The notes under the pieces are model-generated. The model was not told the origin of the DNA, did not search any database, and worked only from the letters and a program-made list of their open reading frames with translations. From Maribacter aquivivus (lineage in GTDB: Bacteria > Bacteroidota > Bacteroidia > Flavobacteriales > Flavobacteriaceae), in the NCBI RefSeq assembly GCF_900142175.1, contig NZ_FQZX01000001.1:1426001-1490000 (forward strand): a stretch of DNA of 64,000 bases, read 5' to 3'. A program made the translations under genes and the position numbers. Positions 34,161-43,974 of the stretch are shown one piece after another (positions within the stretch are counted from its first letter, which is position 1; the number at the start of each line of letters is the position of its first letter).

Positions 34161-36161
34161 TTAAAATAAATTATCTAAAAGCTTATTCTCAACTAATGTT
34201 GGTATGGTAACTTTTAGTGTTTTTGTTCTGTCCATTTCGCGTTGTAAAGCAAACATTGCTTCTTTATTCCTCGCCCAGCTACGTCTTGCAATTCCGTTGT
34301 TTACGTCATAAAAGAGCATGTTTTTTAGCTTTCGTTCCGCATCTTTCGATCCATCCAATACCATTCCGAAACCTCCATTGGTGACTTCTCCCCAGCCAAC
34401 TCCGCCGCCGTTGTGTATAGAAACCCACGTTGCGCCTCTAAAACTATCACCAATAACATTGTGTATTGCCATATCTGCCGTGAATTTGCTGCCATCGTAA
34501 ATGTTACTTGTTTCTCTATAGGGAGAATCTGTACCACTAACATCATGGTGATCTCTCCCCAAAATTATTGGAGCACTTAATTCTCCATTATCGATAGCTT
34601 CGTTAAATGCCAATGCTATTTTAGCCCTTCCTTCGGCATCGGCATATAAAATTCTGGCTTTTGAGCCAACGACCAATTTATTTTGTTCGGCTTCAGCTAT
34701 CCATTTGATATTATCAGATAATTGTTGCTGAATTTCTGTCGGAGCATTTTTCTTAATTTCCTTTAGTACGCGCAGTGCAATCGCATCTGTCTTTTGTAAA
34801 TCTTCTATTTTTCCTGAAGAGCATACCCAGCGAAATGGTCCAAAGCCATAATCAAAACACATAGGACCTAAAATGTCTTGTACGTAAGACGGATATTTAA
34901 AATCAATATTATTTTCTGCCATAACATCTGCACCTGCTCTTGATGCTTCTAATAAAAAGGCATTTCCGTAATCGAAGAAATAGGTACCTTTTTTGGTATG
35001 TTGGTTAACAGCATCCATATGTCTTTGTAAAGATTCTTGGACTTTATCTTTAAACTCTTTAGGATTTTTATTCATCATCACGTTGGACTCTTCAAATGAG
35101 AGTCCGGCAGGATAATAGCCGCCTGCCCATGGGTTATGTAACGATGTTTGATCAGAACCGAGATGTATGAAGATGTCCTCCTTAAAAAAACGCTCCCAAA
35201 CATCTACCACGTTGCCAATAAATGCTAATGAAACTATTTCATTTTTAGATTTGGCAATTTTGGTTCTAGTAACTAAAGTGTCTAAATCTTCAATTAACTC
35301 ATCTACCCAACCTTGCTCATGTCTTTTCTTTGCCGCAAGCGGATTCACTTCTGCGCAGATTGTGATGCATCCGGCTATGTTGCCAGCTTTTGGTTGTGCA
35401 CCGCTCATTCCGCCTAAACCAGCGGTTAAGAATATTTTTCCATTAGGATTTTCATCCGCCTTCAACACCTTTCTAAAAGCATTCATAACCGTAATTGCAG
35501 TGCCATGAACAATGCCTTGCGGACCTATATACATATAGGAACCCGCAGTCATTTGACCGTATTGGGTTACGCCAAGTGCATTATATTTTTCCCAATCATC
35601 TTGTTTGGAGTAATTCGGAATCATCATTCCGTTGGTGACCACAACTCTTGGAGCTTCTTTTGATGAGGGAAATAAACCCATTGGGTGACCAGAGTAGATA
35701 TGTAAAGTCTGCTCATTCGTCATTTCAGACAAATACTGCATCGTCAAAAGATATTGTGCCCAATTTTGAAAAACGGCACCGTTACCACCATAAGTAATCA
35801 ATTCTTGTGGATGTTGTGCTACCGCTGGATCTAGATTATTCTGTATCATGAGCATGATAGATGCAGCATGACTTGTTTTTGCCGGATAATCTGAAATAGC
35901 TCGGGCATGCATATCATATGATGGTTGAAAGCGATACATATAAATTCTGCCATACGTCTGTAACTCTTCAGCAAATTCAGGAGCCAAAACAGCATGCCAG
36001 TCCGCCGGAAAATAGCGTAGCGCATTTCTAATTGCCAATTGCTTTTCTTCTTTAGAAAGTATTTGCTTTCGGTTAGGCGCGTGACTTACCGCTGAAGAAC
36101 GCTCCTTTTTTGAAGGTAATTCAGTAGGTATACCAATCTGTATTTGTGCTTTAAAATCCAT
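34161..36161 (-). CDS. hutU: urocanate hydratase
   Basis: 666 residues. Converts urocanate to 4-imidazolone-5-propionate with NAD as electrophile. Recognisable blocks: YGGNGAVFQNWAQYLLTM, IYSGHPMGLFPS, GLGGMSGAQPKAGNIAG (NAD binding), FDYGNAFLLEASRAG, RDHHDVSGTDSPYRET and IHNGGGVGWGEVTNGGFGMVLDG. It is about 110 residues longer than the classical bacterial enzyme (about 555) and close in length to the animal one (676), as in other Bacteroidota. 64 bases after hutI in the hut operon. Confidence 0.97.
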   Translation of the reverse strand: MDFKAQIQIGIPTELPSKKERSSAVSHAPNRKQILSKEEKQLAIRNALRYFPADWHAVLAPEFAEELQTYGRIYMYRFQPSYDMHARAISDYPAKTSHAASIMLMIQNNLDPAVAQHPQELITYGGNGAVFQNWAQYLLTMQYLSEMTNEQTLHIYSGHPMGLFPSSKEAPRVVVTNGMMIPNYSKQDDWEKYNALGVTQYGQMTAGSYMYIGPQGIVHGTAITVMNAFRKVLKADENPNGKIFLTAGLGGMSGAQPKAGNIAGCITICAEVNPLAAKKRHEQGWVDELIEDLDTLVTRTKIAKSKNEIVSLAFIGNVVDVWERFFKEDIFIHLGSDQTSLHNPWAGGYYPAGLSFEESNVMMNKNPKEFKDKVQESLQRHMDAVNQHTKKGTYFFDYGNAFLLEASRAGADVMAENNIDFKYPSYVQDILGPMCFDYGFGPFRWVCSSGKIEDLQKTDAIALRVLKEIKKNAPTEIQQQLSDNIKWIAEAEQNKLVVGSKARILYADAEGRAKIALAFNEAIDNGELSAPIILGRDHHDVSGTDSPYRETSNIYDGSKFTADMAIHNVIGDSFRGATWVSIHNGGGVGWGEVTNGGFGMVLDGSKDAERKLKNMLFYDVNNGIARRSWARNKEAMFALQREMDRTKTLKVTIPTLVENKLLDNLF

Positions 36162-36225
36162 CTTTAATATTTAAATAAATTAATTTGGTTTTGGATTTAG
36201 AGGTTTATTTTCCAACAACCAACAA

Positions 36226-37473
36226 CTACTTATGTCTGTCAAAAACCAACGCTCCATTTTTCCAAACCATACATGGTTTTAGATTTCCTTGATTGTATAG
36301 AATATCTTGGTAATTATCTGAGTGGAATACGGCTAGATCAGCTAAAAGTCCCGCTTCCAGTTTACCACGGTCCTCTAATTTCAAAGCGGCGGCAGCTCTA
36401 AAAGTGATTCCTGCCAAGACCTCGGCATTTGTTAATTTTTGAAATGTTCCAAGAATACTGGCTTGGGTCAGTAAATCGCCCATTGGTGCTGAACCGGGGT
36501 TGTGGTCACTTGCAATGGCAAGGGCTGCACCAGCATCTAATAATTTACGAGCTGGCGTAAAATCACACCCTAAGCCTATTGAAGCGCCTGGTAGTGCAAC
36601 AGAAATAGTATCGCTTTGTGCTAACAATCCTATTTCTGTATCTCCGCTTGCTTCTAAATGATCTGCACTTACGGCATTAAACTCAATCGCCACTTTACTG
36701 CCACCTGCAGAAAATTGGTCTGCATGCACGGTAATGTCAAAATTCATTTCACTGGCTTTTGAAAAATATGCCTGTATATCATCTTCAGAAAAAGCACTTT
36801 GTTCTATAAAAGCATCAATACGGTGTGTTAGATTTTCTTCTTTAAGAATGGGAAATAACTCCTCTGAAATCATTTTTAAATATTCGGTCTCTGAGCCATC
36901 AAAATCTTTGGGTAGCATATGTGCTGCAAGGCAAGTAGAAATTAATTCTGGCAATGCTTGCTCATTGGCTCCTTTAATAGCACGTAGCATTTTCAGCTCT
37001 TCTGCAACTGTTAGTCCGTAGCCGCTTTTGACCTCAATGGTAGTCGTTCCATTTTTAAGATGACGATTGGCTCTTTTTATAGTTTTTTTCGTTAATTCTT
37101 CTATACTTGCTTTTCTGGTTTGGGTAACGGTATCCCAAATTCCGCCACCCGCATGTGCAATTTCTAAATATGATTTTCCGGCATTTCGCATGGCATAGTC
37201 TTTAGCACGAGATCCGCCAAAACAAATATGGGTATGCGCATCAACAAAACCAGGTACACAGACGTGGTTACCATTTAAAACCGTAGTGCTTACTTCTGGA
37301 TACTCAGCCGCTAATGCTTTATAATTGCCAATTGCCATAATTAAATGGTCTTCAATTAAAATTCCACCATCTTCAATAATCTCAAGTTCATGGTCAGAAA
37401 TGGCTCCTTTGAGATTTATACCTGTCATGGGTAAGATCTGTTTAAACGGACCTATTAGTGTTCTCTTTTTCAT
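36226..37473 (-). CDS. hutI: imidazolonepropionase
   Basis: 415-residue amidohydrolase that opens the ring of imidazolone propionate to N-formimidoyl-glutamate. Metal-binding VDAHTHICFGG, substrate loop AGGGIWDTVTQTR, then TVHADQF and SADHLEASGD, and the late Asp in ASDHNPGSAP are all present. It is 4 bases after hutH, clearly the same operon. Cytoplasmic. Confidence 0.96.
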   Translation of the reverse strand: MKKRTLIGPFKQILPMTGINLKGAISDHELEIIEDGGILIEDHLIMAIGNYKALAAEYPEVSTTVLNGNHVCVPGFVDAHTHICFGGSRAKDYAMRNAGKSYLEIAHAGGGIWDTVTQTRKASIEELTKKTIKRANRHLKNGTTTIEVKSGYGLTVAEELKMLRAIKGANEQALPELISTCLAAHMLPKDFDGSETEYLKMISEELFPILKEENLTHRIDAFIEQSAFSEDDIQAYFSKASEMNFDITVHADQFSAGGSKVAIEFNAVSADHLEASGDTEIGLLAQSDTISVALPGASIGLGCDFTPARKLLDAGAALAIASDHNPGSAPMGDLLTQASILGTFQKLTNAEVLAGITFRAAAALKLEDRGKLEAGLLADLAVFHSDNYQDILYNQGNLKPCMVWKNGALVFDRHK

Positions 37474-37477
37474 ACAA

Positions 37478-39052
37478 CTAGTAGTTTTCGAACTCTTCTG
37501 AGTGTTTTGTTTTTAAAGATATGTTATGTTCTGCTTGAACACGATCTATAACTTTAAGTATTGTTTGGTCTTTGATCATAGCTATACCCTTCTCAATATC
37601 ATCTGCAAAAACACGGTCTTTATCTGCAAAAGCAACATGTTCACGTACCGCATTATGTACTTCGTCTAGGTAAATACCCGATTTTAAAGGTTTTCTAAAT
37701 TCAAATGCTTGTGCTGCCGTTAATAATTCAATTGCTAAAATTTTCTCTACATTACCAATAACCTGCAATGCTTTTCTGCCACCAATAGACCCCATACTTA
37801 CATGGTCTTCTTGACCTAAAGATGTAGGAATACTATCTGCGCTTGAAGGGAAACAAAGGCCTTTGTTTTCACTTGCCAATGCTGCGGTGGTATATTGTAA
37901 AATCATGTATCCGGAATTGATGCCGGTATCGTTCATCAATAATTTTGGCACTCCAGGACTGTTTCCTTCTAAAGATAAATAAATACGTCTGTCCGAAATG
38001 TTCCCAATTTCTGATGCGGCTAAACAGGCATAATCCAGTGCCATAGCTAACGGTTGTCCATGAAAATTACCACCGCTAATGGTCAGTTCTTCATCAATGA
38101 TTACTGGATTGTCTGTCACTGAGTTTAATTCAACTTCTAATAATTCTTTAAGGTGTAGCCACGCGGTACGCGAAGCACCATGAACTTGTGGAATACAACG
38201 AATGGAGTAGGGGTCTTGTACTTTTTCGCAATCTACATGCGCTTCCATAATTTCAGAACCCTTCAATAATTTCTTAACACGTTTGGCTACATGTACGTTG
38301 CCTTTAAATGGACGAAGGGCATGCAGTTCATTGTAAAAGGGTTTTACAGAACCTTGCAAACCTTCTATCATCATAGCACCAATAACATCTGCCTGTGCCA
38401 AAATTGAATGAAGTTGGGTAACTACTTTTACAGCATGTGCAGCTATAAATTGAGTTCCGTTAATAAGTGCTAGACCTTCTTTTGGACCAAGTGCAATTGG
38501 TTCTAGTCCTGTCCGTTCAAAAAGTGTTTTCGTTGTTATGGTTTCATTTTTATATTCCACTTTACCTAAACCAATAAGCGGTAGGAATAAATGGGAAAGC
38601 GGAGCTAAATCTCCCGATGCACCAACTGATCCTTGCGATGGAACAACAGGTATAGCATCATTATCGATATGCCAAATAATTCTATTTAAGGTTTTTAATG
38701 CGATACCCGAATAACCTTTTGCCAATGATTGCGCTTTAAGAATCAGCATCAATTTTGCAATGTCTTTTGCTATTGGGTCACCAACACCTACACTATGACT
38801 TTGAAGTATGTTGGTCTGTAGAATATTGGTTTCCGATTTTGAAATCTTAGTCGTACATAATGGTCCAAAGCCAGTATTTATGCCGTAAACAGGGTGCCCC
38901 TTGTCTACTATGTTCTGCACAATTTTCCAGCTTTTGGTTATTTTTTGTTCTGTAGTTTCAGACAGTACAGTAGATAAATTACCATTAACAATCTGCATGG
39001 CCTTACCTGCGGTTAGCCAATCTTCACCTAATTTAAAAGACTGTACGTTCAT
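37478..39052 (-). CDS. hutH: histidine ammonia-lyase
   Basis: 524-residue lyase that deaminates histidine to trans-urocanate. The self-formed MIO cofactor comes from Ala145-Ser146-Gly147 in SVGASGDLAPLSH. YGINTGFGPL near the N-terminus supplies the catalytic Tyr, and LINGTQFIAAHA and SADSIPTSLGQEDHVSMG are the other family blocks. First gene of the hut operon, divergent from a LysR regulator with an 84-base intergenic region. Confidence 0.97.
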   Translation of the reverse strand: MNVQSFKLGEDWLTAGKAMQIVNGNLSTVLSETTEQKITKSWKIVQNIVDKGHPVYGINTGFGPLCTTKISKSETNILQTNILQSHSVGVGDPIAKDIAKLMLILKAQSLAKGYSGIALKTLNRIIWHIDNDAIPVVPSQGSVGASGDLAPLSHLFLPLIGLGKVEYKNETITTKTLFERTGLEPIALGPKEGLALINGTQFIAAHAVKVVTQLHSILAQADVIGAMMIEGLQGSVKPFYNELHALRPFKGNVHVAKRVKKLLKGSEIMEAHVDCEKVQDPYSIRCIPQVHGASRTAWLHLKELLEVELNSVTDNPVIIDEELTISGGNFHGQPLAMALDYACLAASEIGNISDRRIYLSLEGNSPGVPKLLMNDTGINSGYMILQYTTAALASENKGLCFPSSADSIPTSLGQEDHVSMGSIGGRKALQVIGNVEKILAIELLTAAQAFEFRKPLKSGIYLDEVHNAVREHVAFADKDRVFADDIEKGIAMIKDQTILKVIDRVQAEHNISLKTKHSEEFENY

Positions 39053-39136
39053 AGCTTTCTGCTTTCATTATTTAAATTAAAATTAATGACTATTTTTAAT
39101 ACCTGGTAATATCAATTTTGTCATCAATCCATAACT

Positions 39137-40039
39137 ATGAGTAATCAAATAGAATTACGTCATCTTACTTATTTTCTAGCGGTAGCGCAAGAATTACACT
39201 TTAGAAAGGCTGCAGAAAAGTTGTTTATATCACAACCCGGACTAAGTAGACAGATTAAGCAAATGGAAGATATTCTCGAAACCCAATTGTTTGAACGAAA
39301 TAAGAAAAAAGTGGCGTTAACACCCGCCGGACATTATTTAAAAACTGAGGTGGAATATATATTCAACCATCTTGAAAAGGTAGAACGGCAATTGAAATTG
39401 GTGGGTGATGGTAATAGTGGAGAATTACGAATCGGATTTTTAGGCTCGGCTATGCAACAAGTAATACCTAAACTATTATTGGGGATAAAAGAAAAATACC
39501 CGAAGGTGAAAACGTCTTTAGAGGAGCTATCTAATTTTGCCCAAGTGGATGGGGTTTTAAATGATCAGTTAGATATGGGTTTTGTACGGGTATCAAGAGT
39601 GCCTAGTACTTTAGAAATGAAAACGGTATTTACCGATACCTTTTCATTGGTTTTACCAGAAAGATATCCAATACTTACTAGGGAATTTGAAGGAATGCAT
39701 CAATTCGCAAATGATGATTTTATATTGTTCAGTCAGGCATATAGTCCGTTGTACTATGAAACCATTATGAGTATTTGTAAGGATGCAGGTTTTGCTCCTA
39801 AAATATCACATAAATCTGTTCATGCCCATACTATCTTTAAATTGGTTGAGAACCATATGGGAATAGCCATTGTACCTACATCTTTGCAAAACGGATTTCA
39901 AATGCGGGTGAAATTTATTGAGCTTAAGAATATACCTCAGCGCGCAGAATTATCTGTTATTTGGAAAAAAGAACATACAAATCCTGTTCTAAAGAACTGC
40001 ATGGAGCTACTTTTAGATGAAAAGAACAGTTATTTATAA
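39137..40039 (+). CDS. LysR family regulator, probable hut operon regulator
   Basis: 300 residues. N-terminal winged helix-turn-helix (IELRHLTYFLAVAQELHFRKAAEKLFISQPGLSRQIKQMEDILETQLFER) and a LysR substrate domain from about residue 90 (GELRIGFLGSA). Divergent from hutH, sharing an 84-base intergenic region, the usual arrangement of a LysR activator and its target. It is therefore the candidate regulator of histidine use; urocanate as inducer would be expected by analogy but is not shown. Confidence 0.93.
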   Translation: MSNQIELRHLTYFLAVAQELHFRKAAEKLFISQPGLSRQIKQMEDILETQLFERNKKKVALTPAGHYLKTEVEYIFNHLEKVERQLKLVGDGNSGELRIGFLGSAMQQVIPKLLLGIKEKYPKVKTSLEELSNFAQVDGVLNDQLDMGFVRVSRVPSTLEMKTVFTDTFSLVLPERYPILTREFEGMHQFANDDFILFSQAYSPLYYETIMSICKDAGFAPKISHKSVHAHTIFKLVENHMGIAIVPTSLQNGFQMRVKFIELKNIPQRAELSVIWKKEHTNPVLKNCMELLLDEKNSYL

Positions 40040-40118
40040 TAGATTATTTTAATAATTACCTAACACCATTTTAGATGGTTAAGGTTTAATTTTACATTAA
40101 TCGAGAAAAAGAAAACAA

Positions 40119-40676
40119 ATGATATTTGATATAATAAAGAAGAGACGTTCCGTGTTTCCGGTACAATATAATGATAGCCCTATTGCAAAAGAGGATATTG
40201 AAAAAGTATTGGAAGCAGGTAATTGGGCACCCAACCATAAGTGTACAGAACCATGGCGTTTTAAGGTAATACAAGGTGATGCTAAAAAAAGATTAGGTAT
40301 TTTCCTATCTAAGAAGTATGAGGAATTGGACCCAAAGCCAAAGGCTATGAAGGTTAAAAAACTTCAAGAGAATCCGCAAATGGCAAGTGCTATAATTGCA
40401 ATTTGCATGCAAAGAGACCCTAAAGAATCTCTACCAGAATGGGAAGAAGTAGCTGCGGTAGCTATGGCAGTACAGAATATGTGGTTGCAATGTACCGATA
40501 TGGGTATTGGATCGTATTGGTCTTCACCGGGACTCATAAAATATATGGATGAATTTTTGAGTCTTAACGAAGGCGAAAAATGCCTTGGTTTTTTCTACAT
40601 GGGCAATTTTGATGGCGAATTAAACGAGGGTAAACGAGAGCCAATTGCATCTAAAACAGAATGGATAACCGAGTAA
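40119..40676 (+). CDS. nitroreductase family protein
   Basis: 185-residue flavoprotein. RRSVFPVQYNDSPIAKEDIEKVLEAGNWAPNHKCTEPWRFKVI is the FMN-binding N-terminus of the nitroreductase fold; AVQNMWLQCTDMGIGSYWSSP is the family's second block. It closely resembles small YdjA-like oxidoreductases. Uses NAD(P)H to reduce nitro, quinone or other electrophiles; native substrate unknown. Its stop and that of the convergent DUF456 gene are 2 bases apart. Confidence 0.9.
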   Translation: MIFDIIKKRRSVFPVQYNDSPIAKEDIEKVLEAGNWAPNHKCTEPWRFKVIQGDAKKRLGIFLSKKYEELDPKPKAMKVKKLQENPQMASAIIAICMQRDPKESLPEWEEVAAVAMAVQNMWLQCTDMGIGSYWSSPGLIKYMDEFLSLNEGEKCLGFFYMGNFDGELNEGKREPIASKTEWITE

Positions 40677-40678
40677 GT

Positions 40679-41194
40679 TTAATTAAAGTAAGGAAATAAG
40701 GCATTACTATGCTCCCAAGCTTTTGAAATGAATAAGCCTAGAAAAACTATGGCTACCATAAATTTCAAAAATGTACCCGTTAAGAATCCTAAAAAAGAAC
40801 CAAAAGCCGCTTTCGTAGCGGTTTTTTTGTCCGCCTTATTTAGTAATTCTCCCACTAAAGCACCCACAAAAGGCCATATAATAATTCCGAATGGTCCTAG
40901 TACAGGAAATATTAAGGCAACCAACAATCCTACGGTGGTGCCAATAACTCCCGCCTTTGTACCTCCAAATTTCTTGGTTCCTATAGCGGGTATTACGTAA
41001 TCTAGTCCAAAGACTATTAAAGCAATGGCAAGGGTAATGCCTAAGAATGTCCAATTCATGGTAATTGCACTGGTAGAGTACAACAAAAGTAAACCAACCC
41101 AACTAATTGGTGGCCCAGGTAACACTGGTAAGAAGCTTCCTAAAATGCCTACGAGCATTAAAATGAATCCTAGAACTAATAAAAATATATCCAT
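40679..41194 (-). CDS. DUF456 family membrane protein
   Basis: 171 residues, almost entirely hydrophobic, with four to five membrane segments and Gly-rich loops. The N-terminal FILMLVGILGSFLPVLPGPPISWVGLLLLY block and the YVIPAIGTKKFGGTKAGVIGTTVGLL block are those of DUF456. Function unknown. Upstream it diverges from the blaI-like gene with 144 bases between them. Confidence 0.88.
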   Translation of the reverse strand: MDIFLLVLGFILMLVGILGSFLPVLPGPPISWVGLLLLYSTSAITMNWTFLGITLAIALIVFGLDYVIPAIGTKKFGGTKAGVIGTTVGLLVALIFPVLGPFGIIIWPFVGALVGELLNKADKKTATKAAFGSFLGFLTGTFLKFMVAIVFLGLFISKAWEHSNALFPYFN

Positions 41195-41282
41195 TGTAAA
41201 ATTTAACTATTGCCTATAAGACTAATATAGGTTGCATTTGTTACATAGACATCAATCAAACATAACTTTTTCAACTATAAAA

Positions 41283-41336
41283 TTAGTTTAAACTAAATAT
41301 TTAGTTATATTTGAACATCAAACTAAAAGATTAGTT
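41283..41336 (+). promoter_or_regulatory. three BlaI-type operators overlapping the blaI/M56 promoter
   Basis: Palindromes TTAGTTTAAACTAA (41283-41296) and AACTAAATATTTAGTT (41291-41306) are perfect, and AACTAAAAGATTAGTT (41321-41336) is a near copy. They bracket a TATATTTG -7 box (41306-41313). The last site sits at the expected transcript start and 3 bases before the ATG. This is the layout expected for autorepression by the BlaI-like protein. Confidence 0.7.
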
Positions 41337-41338
41337 GA

Positions 41339-41701
41339 ATGAAACAGTTGACAAAAGCAGAGGAAGAAGTGATGATTGTGTTATGGGAATTACAGAAATG
41401 TAATGTAGCATCGATCATTGAAAAATTACCGGAGCCAAAACCCGCCTATAATACAGTATCTACTATTGTTCGGATTTTGGAGAGCAAGGGTTTTGTGGAT
41501 CATGAACAGATAGGGAAAGGGTATTTGTATTTCCCCTTAGTAATGAAATCAGATTACAGTAATCAGTCTATAAATAAACTGGTAGATGGCTATTTTCAAG
41601 GCTCTTTTAAGAGTATGGTTTCTTTTTTTATGAAGAAAAATGATATGAGCCTTTCTGAATTGGAGTCGGTATTGAATGAAATTAAAAAGGAAAAACCATG
41701 A
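41339..41701 (+). CDS. BlaI/MecI/CopY family repressor
   Basis: 120 residues: winged helix-turn-helix KQLTKAEEEVMIVLWELQKCNVASIIEKLPEPKPAYNTVSTIVRILESKGFVDHEQIGKGYLYFPLV, then a short helical dimerisation tail. Such repressors are released when a partner M56 membrane protease is activated and cleaves them. The gene overlaps the M56 gene by 4 bases, so it is coupled to it, and operator palindromes lie directly upstream. Target genes beyond its own operon are unknown. Confidence 0.93.
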   Translation: MKQLTKAEEEVMIVLWELQKCNVASIIEKLPEPKPAYNTVSTIVRILESKGFVDHEQIGKGYLYFPLVMKSDYSNQSINKLVDGYFQGSFKSMVSFFMKKNDMSLSELESVLNEIKKEKP

Positions 41702-43974
41702 TACAATACATTTTGGAGTGCATCGCCTTTCAGCTTCTTTTCTTAGTTATTTATGACTTTTTTCTAAAGAAGGAAACCTTTTTTCAATGGAACAGAGTGT
41801 ATTTGATTGGAACCTTTGTGTTGTCTTTAATTTTACCATGGGTAAAAATAGAAGCTTTTAAGCAGCAAGTACCTCAGAGGTTTTCCGCATATCCTGAGTA
41901 TTTATGGGGATTACAAAACGAAGCAGTTGTGGTTCAAGTTGAAGAATCAATGGGATTCAATTTAACCTGGCAAGAAGGAATTCTTTATGGGGGAATGTTA
42001 GTGGCATTATTGTTATTTGGTTTAAAAATTAGACAATTATATCTCTTGAGAAAAAGTGGGGAGAAAGTTACATATCCATTATTTACCCAAATAGTAATAA
42101 CAAACAGTAACATTGCTTTTTCATTTTTTAAATCCATTTTCATTGGAGATAAAGTATTGAAGATGAAACATGATACCATAATCGCCCATGAATTGGTACA
42201 TATAAAACAAAGGCATACGTACGACTTGTTATTCTTTGAGTTGATGCGAATTATCGGTTGGTTTAATCCGTTAGTGTACGTTTATCAAAATCGTATTTCA
42301 GAATTACATGAGTTCATAGCTGATGCTCAGGTATCAAAAGAGCATAAAACGAATCATTATGAGCAGTTATTGGCTCAGGTTTTTCAGACCGAACATATAT
42401 CATTCATCAATCAATTTTTTACACAATCATTAATCAAAAAACGAATAATCATGTTACAAAAATCAAAATCAAAAAAAGTATGGCAGTTGAAGTATTTACT
42501 GCTAGTGCCAATGGTGTTAGGGATGTTGTTGTATACTAGTTGTAAAATGAATAAGACTACAACTGATGGTCAAGAATTAACGAAAAGCGATGAGCTTTTG
42601 ATTGCAGAAATAAAGACTAAAATTAAAGATAATAATTTAGATATTGGATATTTATATAATTCTGGTTTGTCAGAAAAACGAAAGGGTATAAATCAATTAC
42701 TTACCAAAGATGAGTTTTTTCTATATGAAATTCTGCAACGTGAAGTAATGGAGGAAGCAATGGTAGATTTTATTAAAGAAAATCCAGAAGAAGAACCTTT
42801 CAGTTTAACATTTAGTCAACCTTCTACAGAACGATATAATAGTTTTGTAAATCAAAAAGAAGCGTATAGATTAATTGATAATAAATTGAAATCGTCTGTA
42901 ATAACCTTCGGAAATCAATTTGCTTATTATGATTTTAGTTTGGGAGCTTATCCATCGGATTTTATAGAGTATAAAGTCGATAATACTGAAGAGTTAAGTT
43001 CAATTGAATTACAAAAATTTAATGAGTTGTTGGTCAGTTTGGAAAATGAACCATATCATAAAACCAATATTGTACTTGTTGATGACACCAATTCATTTTT
43101 AATAAAGACCAATATAAAAGACCTAGTAGGTAGCAAAGAAACTTATGATGTTCAGTTTGTAACAGAAAAAGGGTATAGCGAACTAGATAATGTTGATGTT
43201 CCTTTTGCCTTAGTTGATGAAGTTCCGGTTTTTCCTGGTTGTGAAGATGCAGAAGATAAACGAGCTTGCTTTAATGAGAAAATGCAACAACATATTGGCA
43301 AACATTTTAATTACCCACAGGCAGCTCAAAATGCGGATATAGAGGGTAGAGTTAGTGCTATGTTTTTAATTACTTCAGAAGGCACTATTGAAAATATTAA
43401 AATGCGTGGACCGGATAAATTGTTAGAAGATGAGGTAGAACGCATAATAAAAAGGTTGCCAAAGATGATTCCTGGTAAACAATCTGGTAAAGCAGTAAAT
43501 GTTCCTTTTTCCATTCCTGTTAATTTTAAGTTGAAAAGTGAAAGTACTAATGAAAAGGCTATTGATTTAAATAGTAATGATAGTAAGGGACCTATTTATT
43601 TAATTAACGGAGAAGTGGTGGAAAAGCATGAATATGACAAAATGGATGCTGATAAAAATTCAATTGAAAGGATTTTACATTTGGGACCCGAAGCTTCCAT
43701 TAAAAAATATGGTAAAGGTGCCGAAAATGGATCTCATGAAATTATAACTAAAAACAATAATAGTACAGCCAACATGGTTTCTGAAATTTCGAAAGAAAGT
43801 GAGTTAGAACCTATGTATTATGTTGATGATATAAAAATAACTAAACTAGAAATGGAAGCTATTGATCCAAATACAATAGAAAGTATTTTTATTTTAAAAG
43901 ATGAAAAAGCTATTGAAAAGTATGGTGAAGAGGGTGAAAATGGAGTAGTTGAAATTAGAATTAAAAAAGAATAA
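41698..43974 (+). CDS. M56/BlaR1-type membrane metallopeptidase with TonB-like and plug-like C-terminal modules
   Basis: 758 residues. The N-terminus has membrane helices (IQYILECIAFQLLFLVIYDF, VYLIGTFVLSLILPW, GILYGGMLVALLLFGL) and a zinc-protease site HELVH at residues 164-168 with HEFIADAQVS further on. Another membrane segment (LLLVPMVLGMLLYTSC) lies near residue 270, and the rest is periplasmic. About residues 515-620 is a TonB C-terminal-like domain (FNYPQAAQNADIEGRVSAMFLI). Two repeats at the end resemble receptor plug elements (PIYLINGEVVEKHEYDKMD and MYYVDDIKITKLEMEAID, each ending YG..GENG). It probably senses a periplasmic signal and cleaves the BlaI-like partner; the signal is unknown. 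Confidence 0.88.
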   Translation: MIQYILECIAFQLLFLVIYDFFLKKETFFQWNRVYLIGTFVLSLILPWVKIEAFKQQVPQRFSAYPEYLWGLQNEAVVVQVEESMGFNLTWQEGILYGGMLVALLLFGLKIRQLYLLRKSGEKVTYPLFTQIVITNSNIAFSFFKSIFIGDKVLKMKHDTIIAHELVHIKQRHTYDLLFFELMRIIGWFNPLVYVYQNRISELHEFIADAQVSKEHKTNHYEQLLAQVFQTEHISFINQFFTQSLIKKRIIMLQKSKSKKVWQLKYLLLVPMVLGMLLYTSCKMNKTTTDGQELTKSDELLIAEIKTKIKDNNLDIGYLYNSGLSEKRKGINQLLTKDEFFLYEILQREVMEEAMVDFIKENPEEEPFSLTFSQPSTERYNSFVNQKEAYRLIDNKLKSSVITFGNQFAYYDFSLGAYPSDFIEYKVDNTEELSSIELQKFNELLVSLENEPYHKTNIVLVDDTNSFLIKTNIKDLVGSKETYDVQFVTEKGYSELDNVDVPFALVDEVPVFPGCEDAEDKRACFNEKMQQHIGKHFNYPQAAQNADIEGRVSAMFLITSEGTIENIKMRGPDKLLEDEVERIIKRLPKMIPGKQSGKAVNVPFSIPVNFKLKSESTNEKAIDLNSNDSKGPIYLINGEVVEKHEYDKMDADKNSIERILHLGPEASIKKYGKGAENGSHEIITKNNNSTANMVSEISKESELEPMYYVDDIKITKLEMEAIDPNTIESIFILKDEKAIEKYGEEGENGVVEIRIKKE

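Noticed and set aside
41698..43974. Beta-lactam resistance sensor BlaR1
   Set aside because: The M56 protease part is shared, but the penicillin-binding sensor domain of BlaR1 is absent and no beta-lactamase gene is adjacent.
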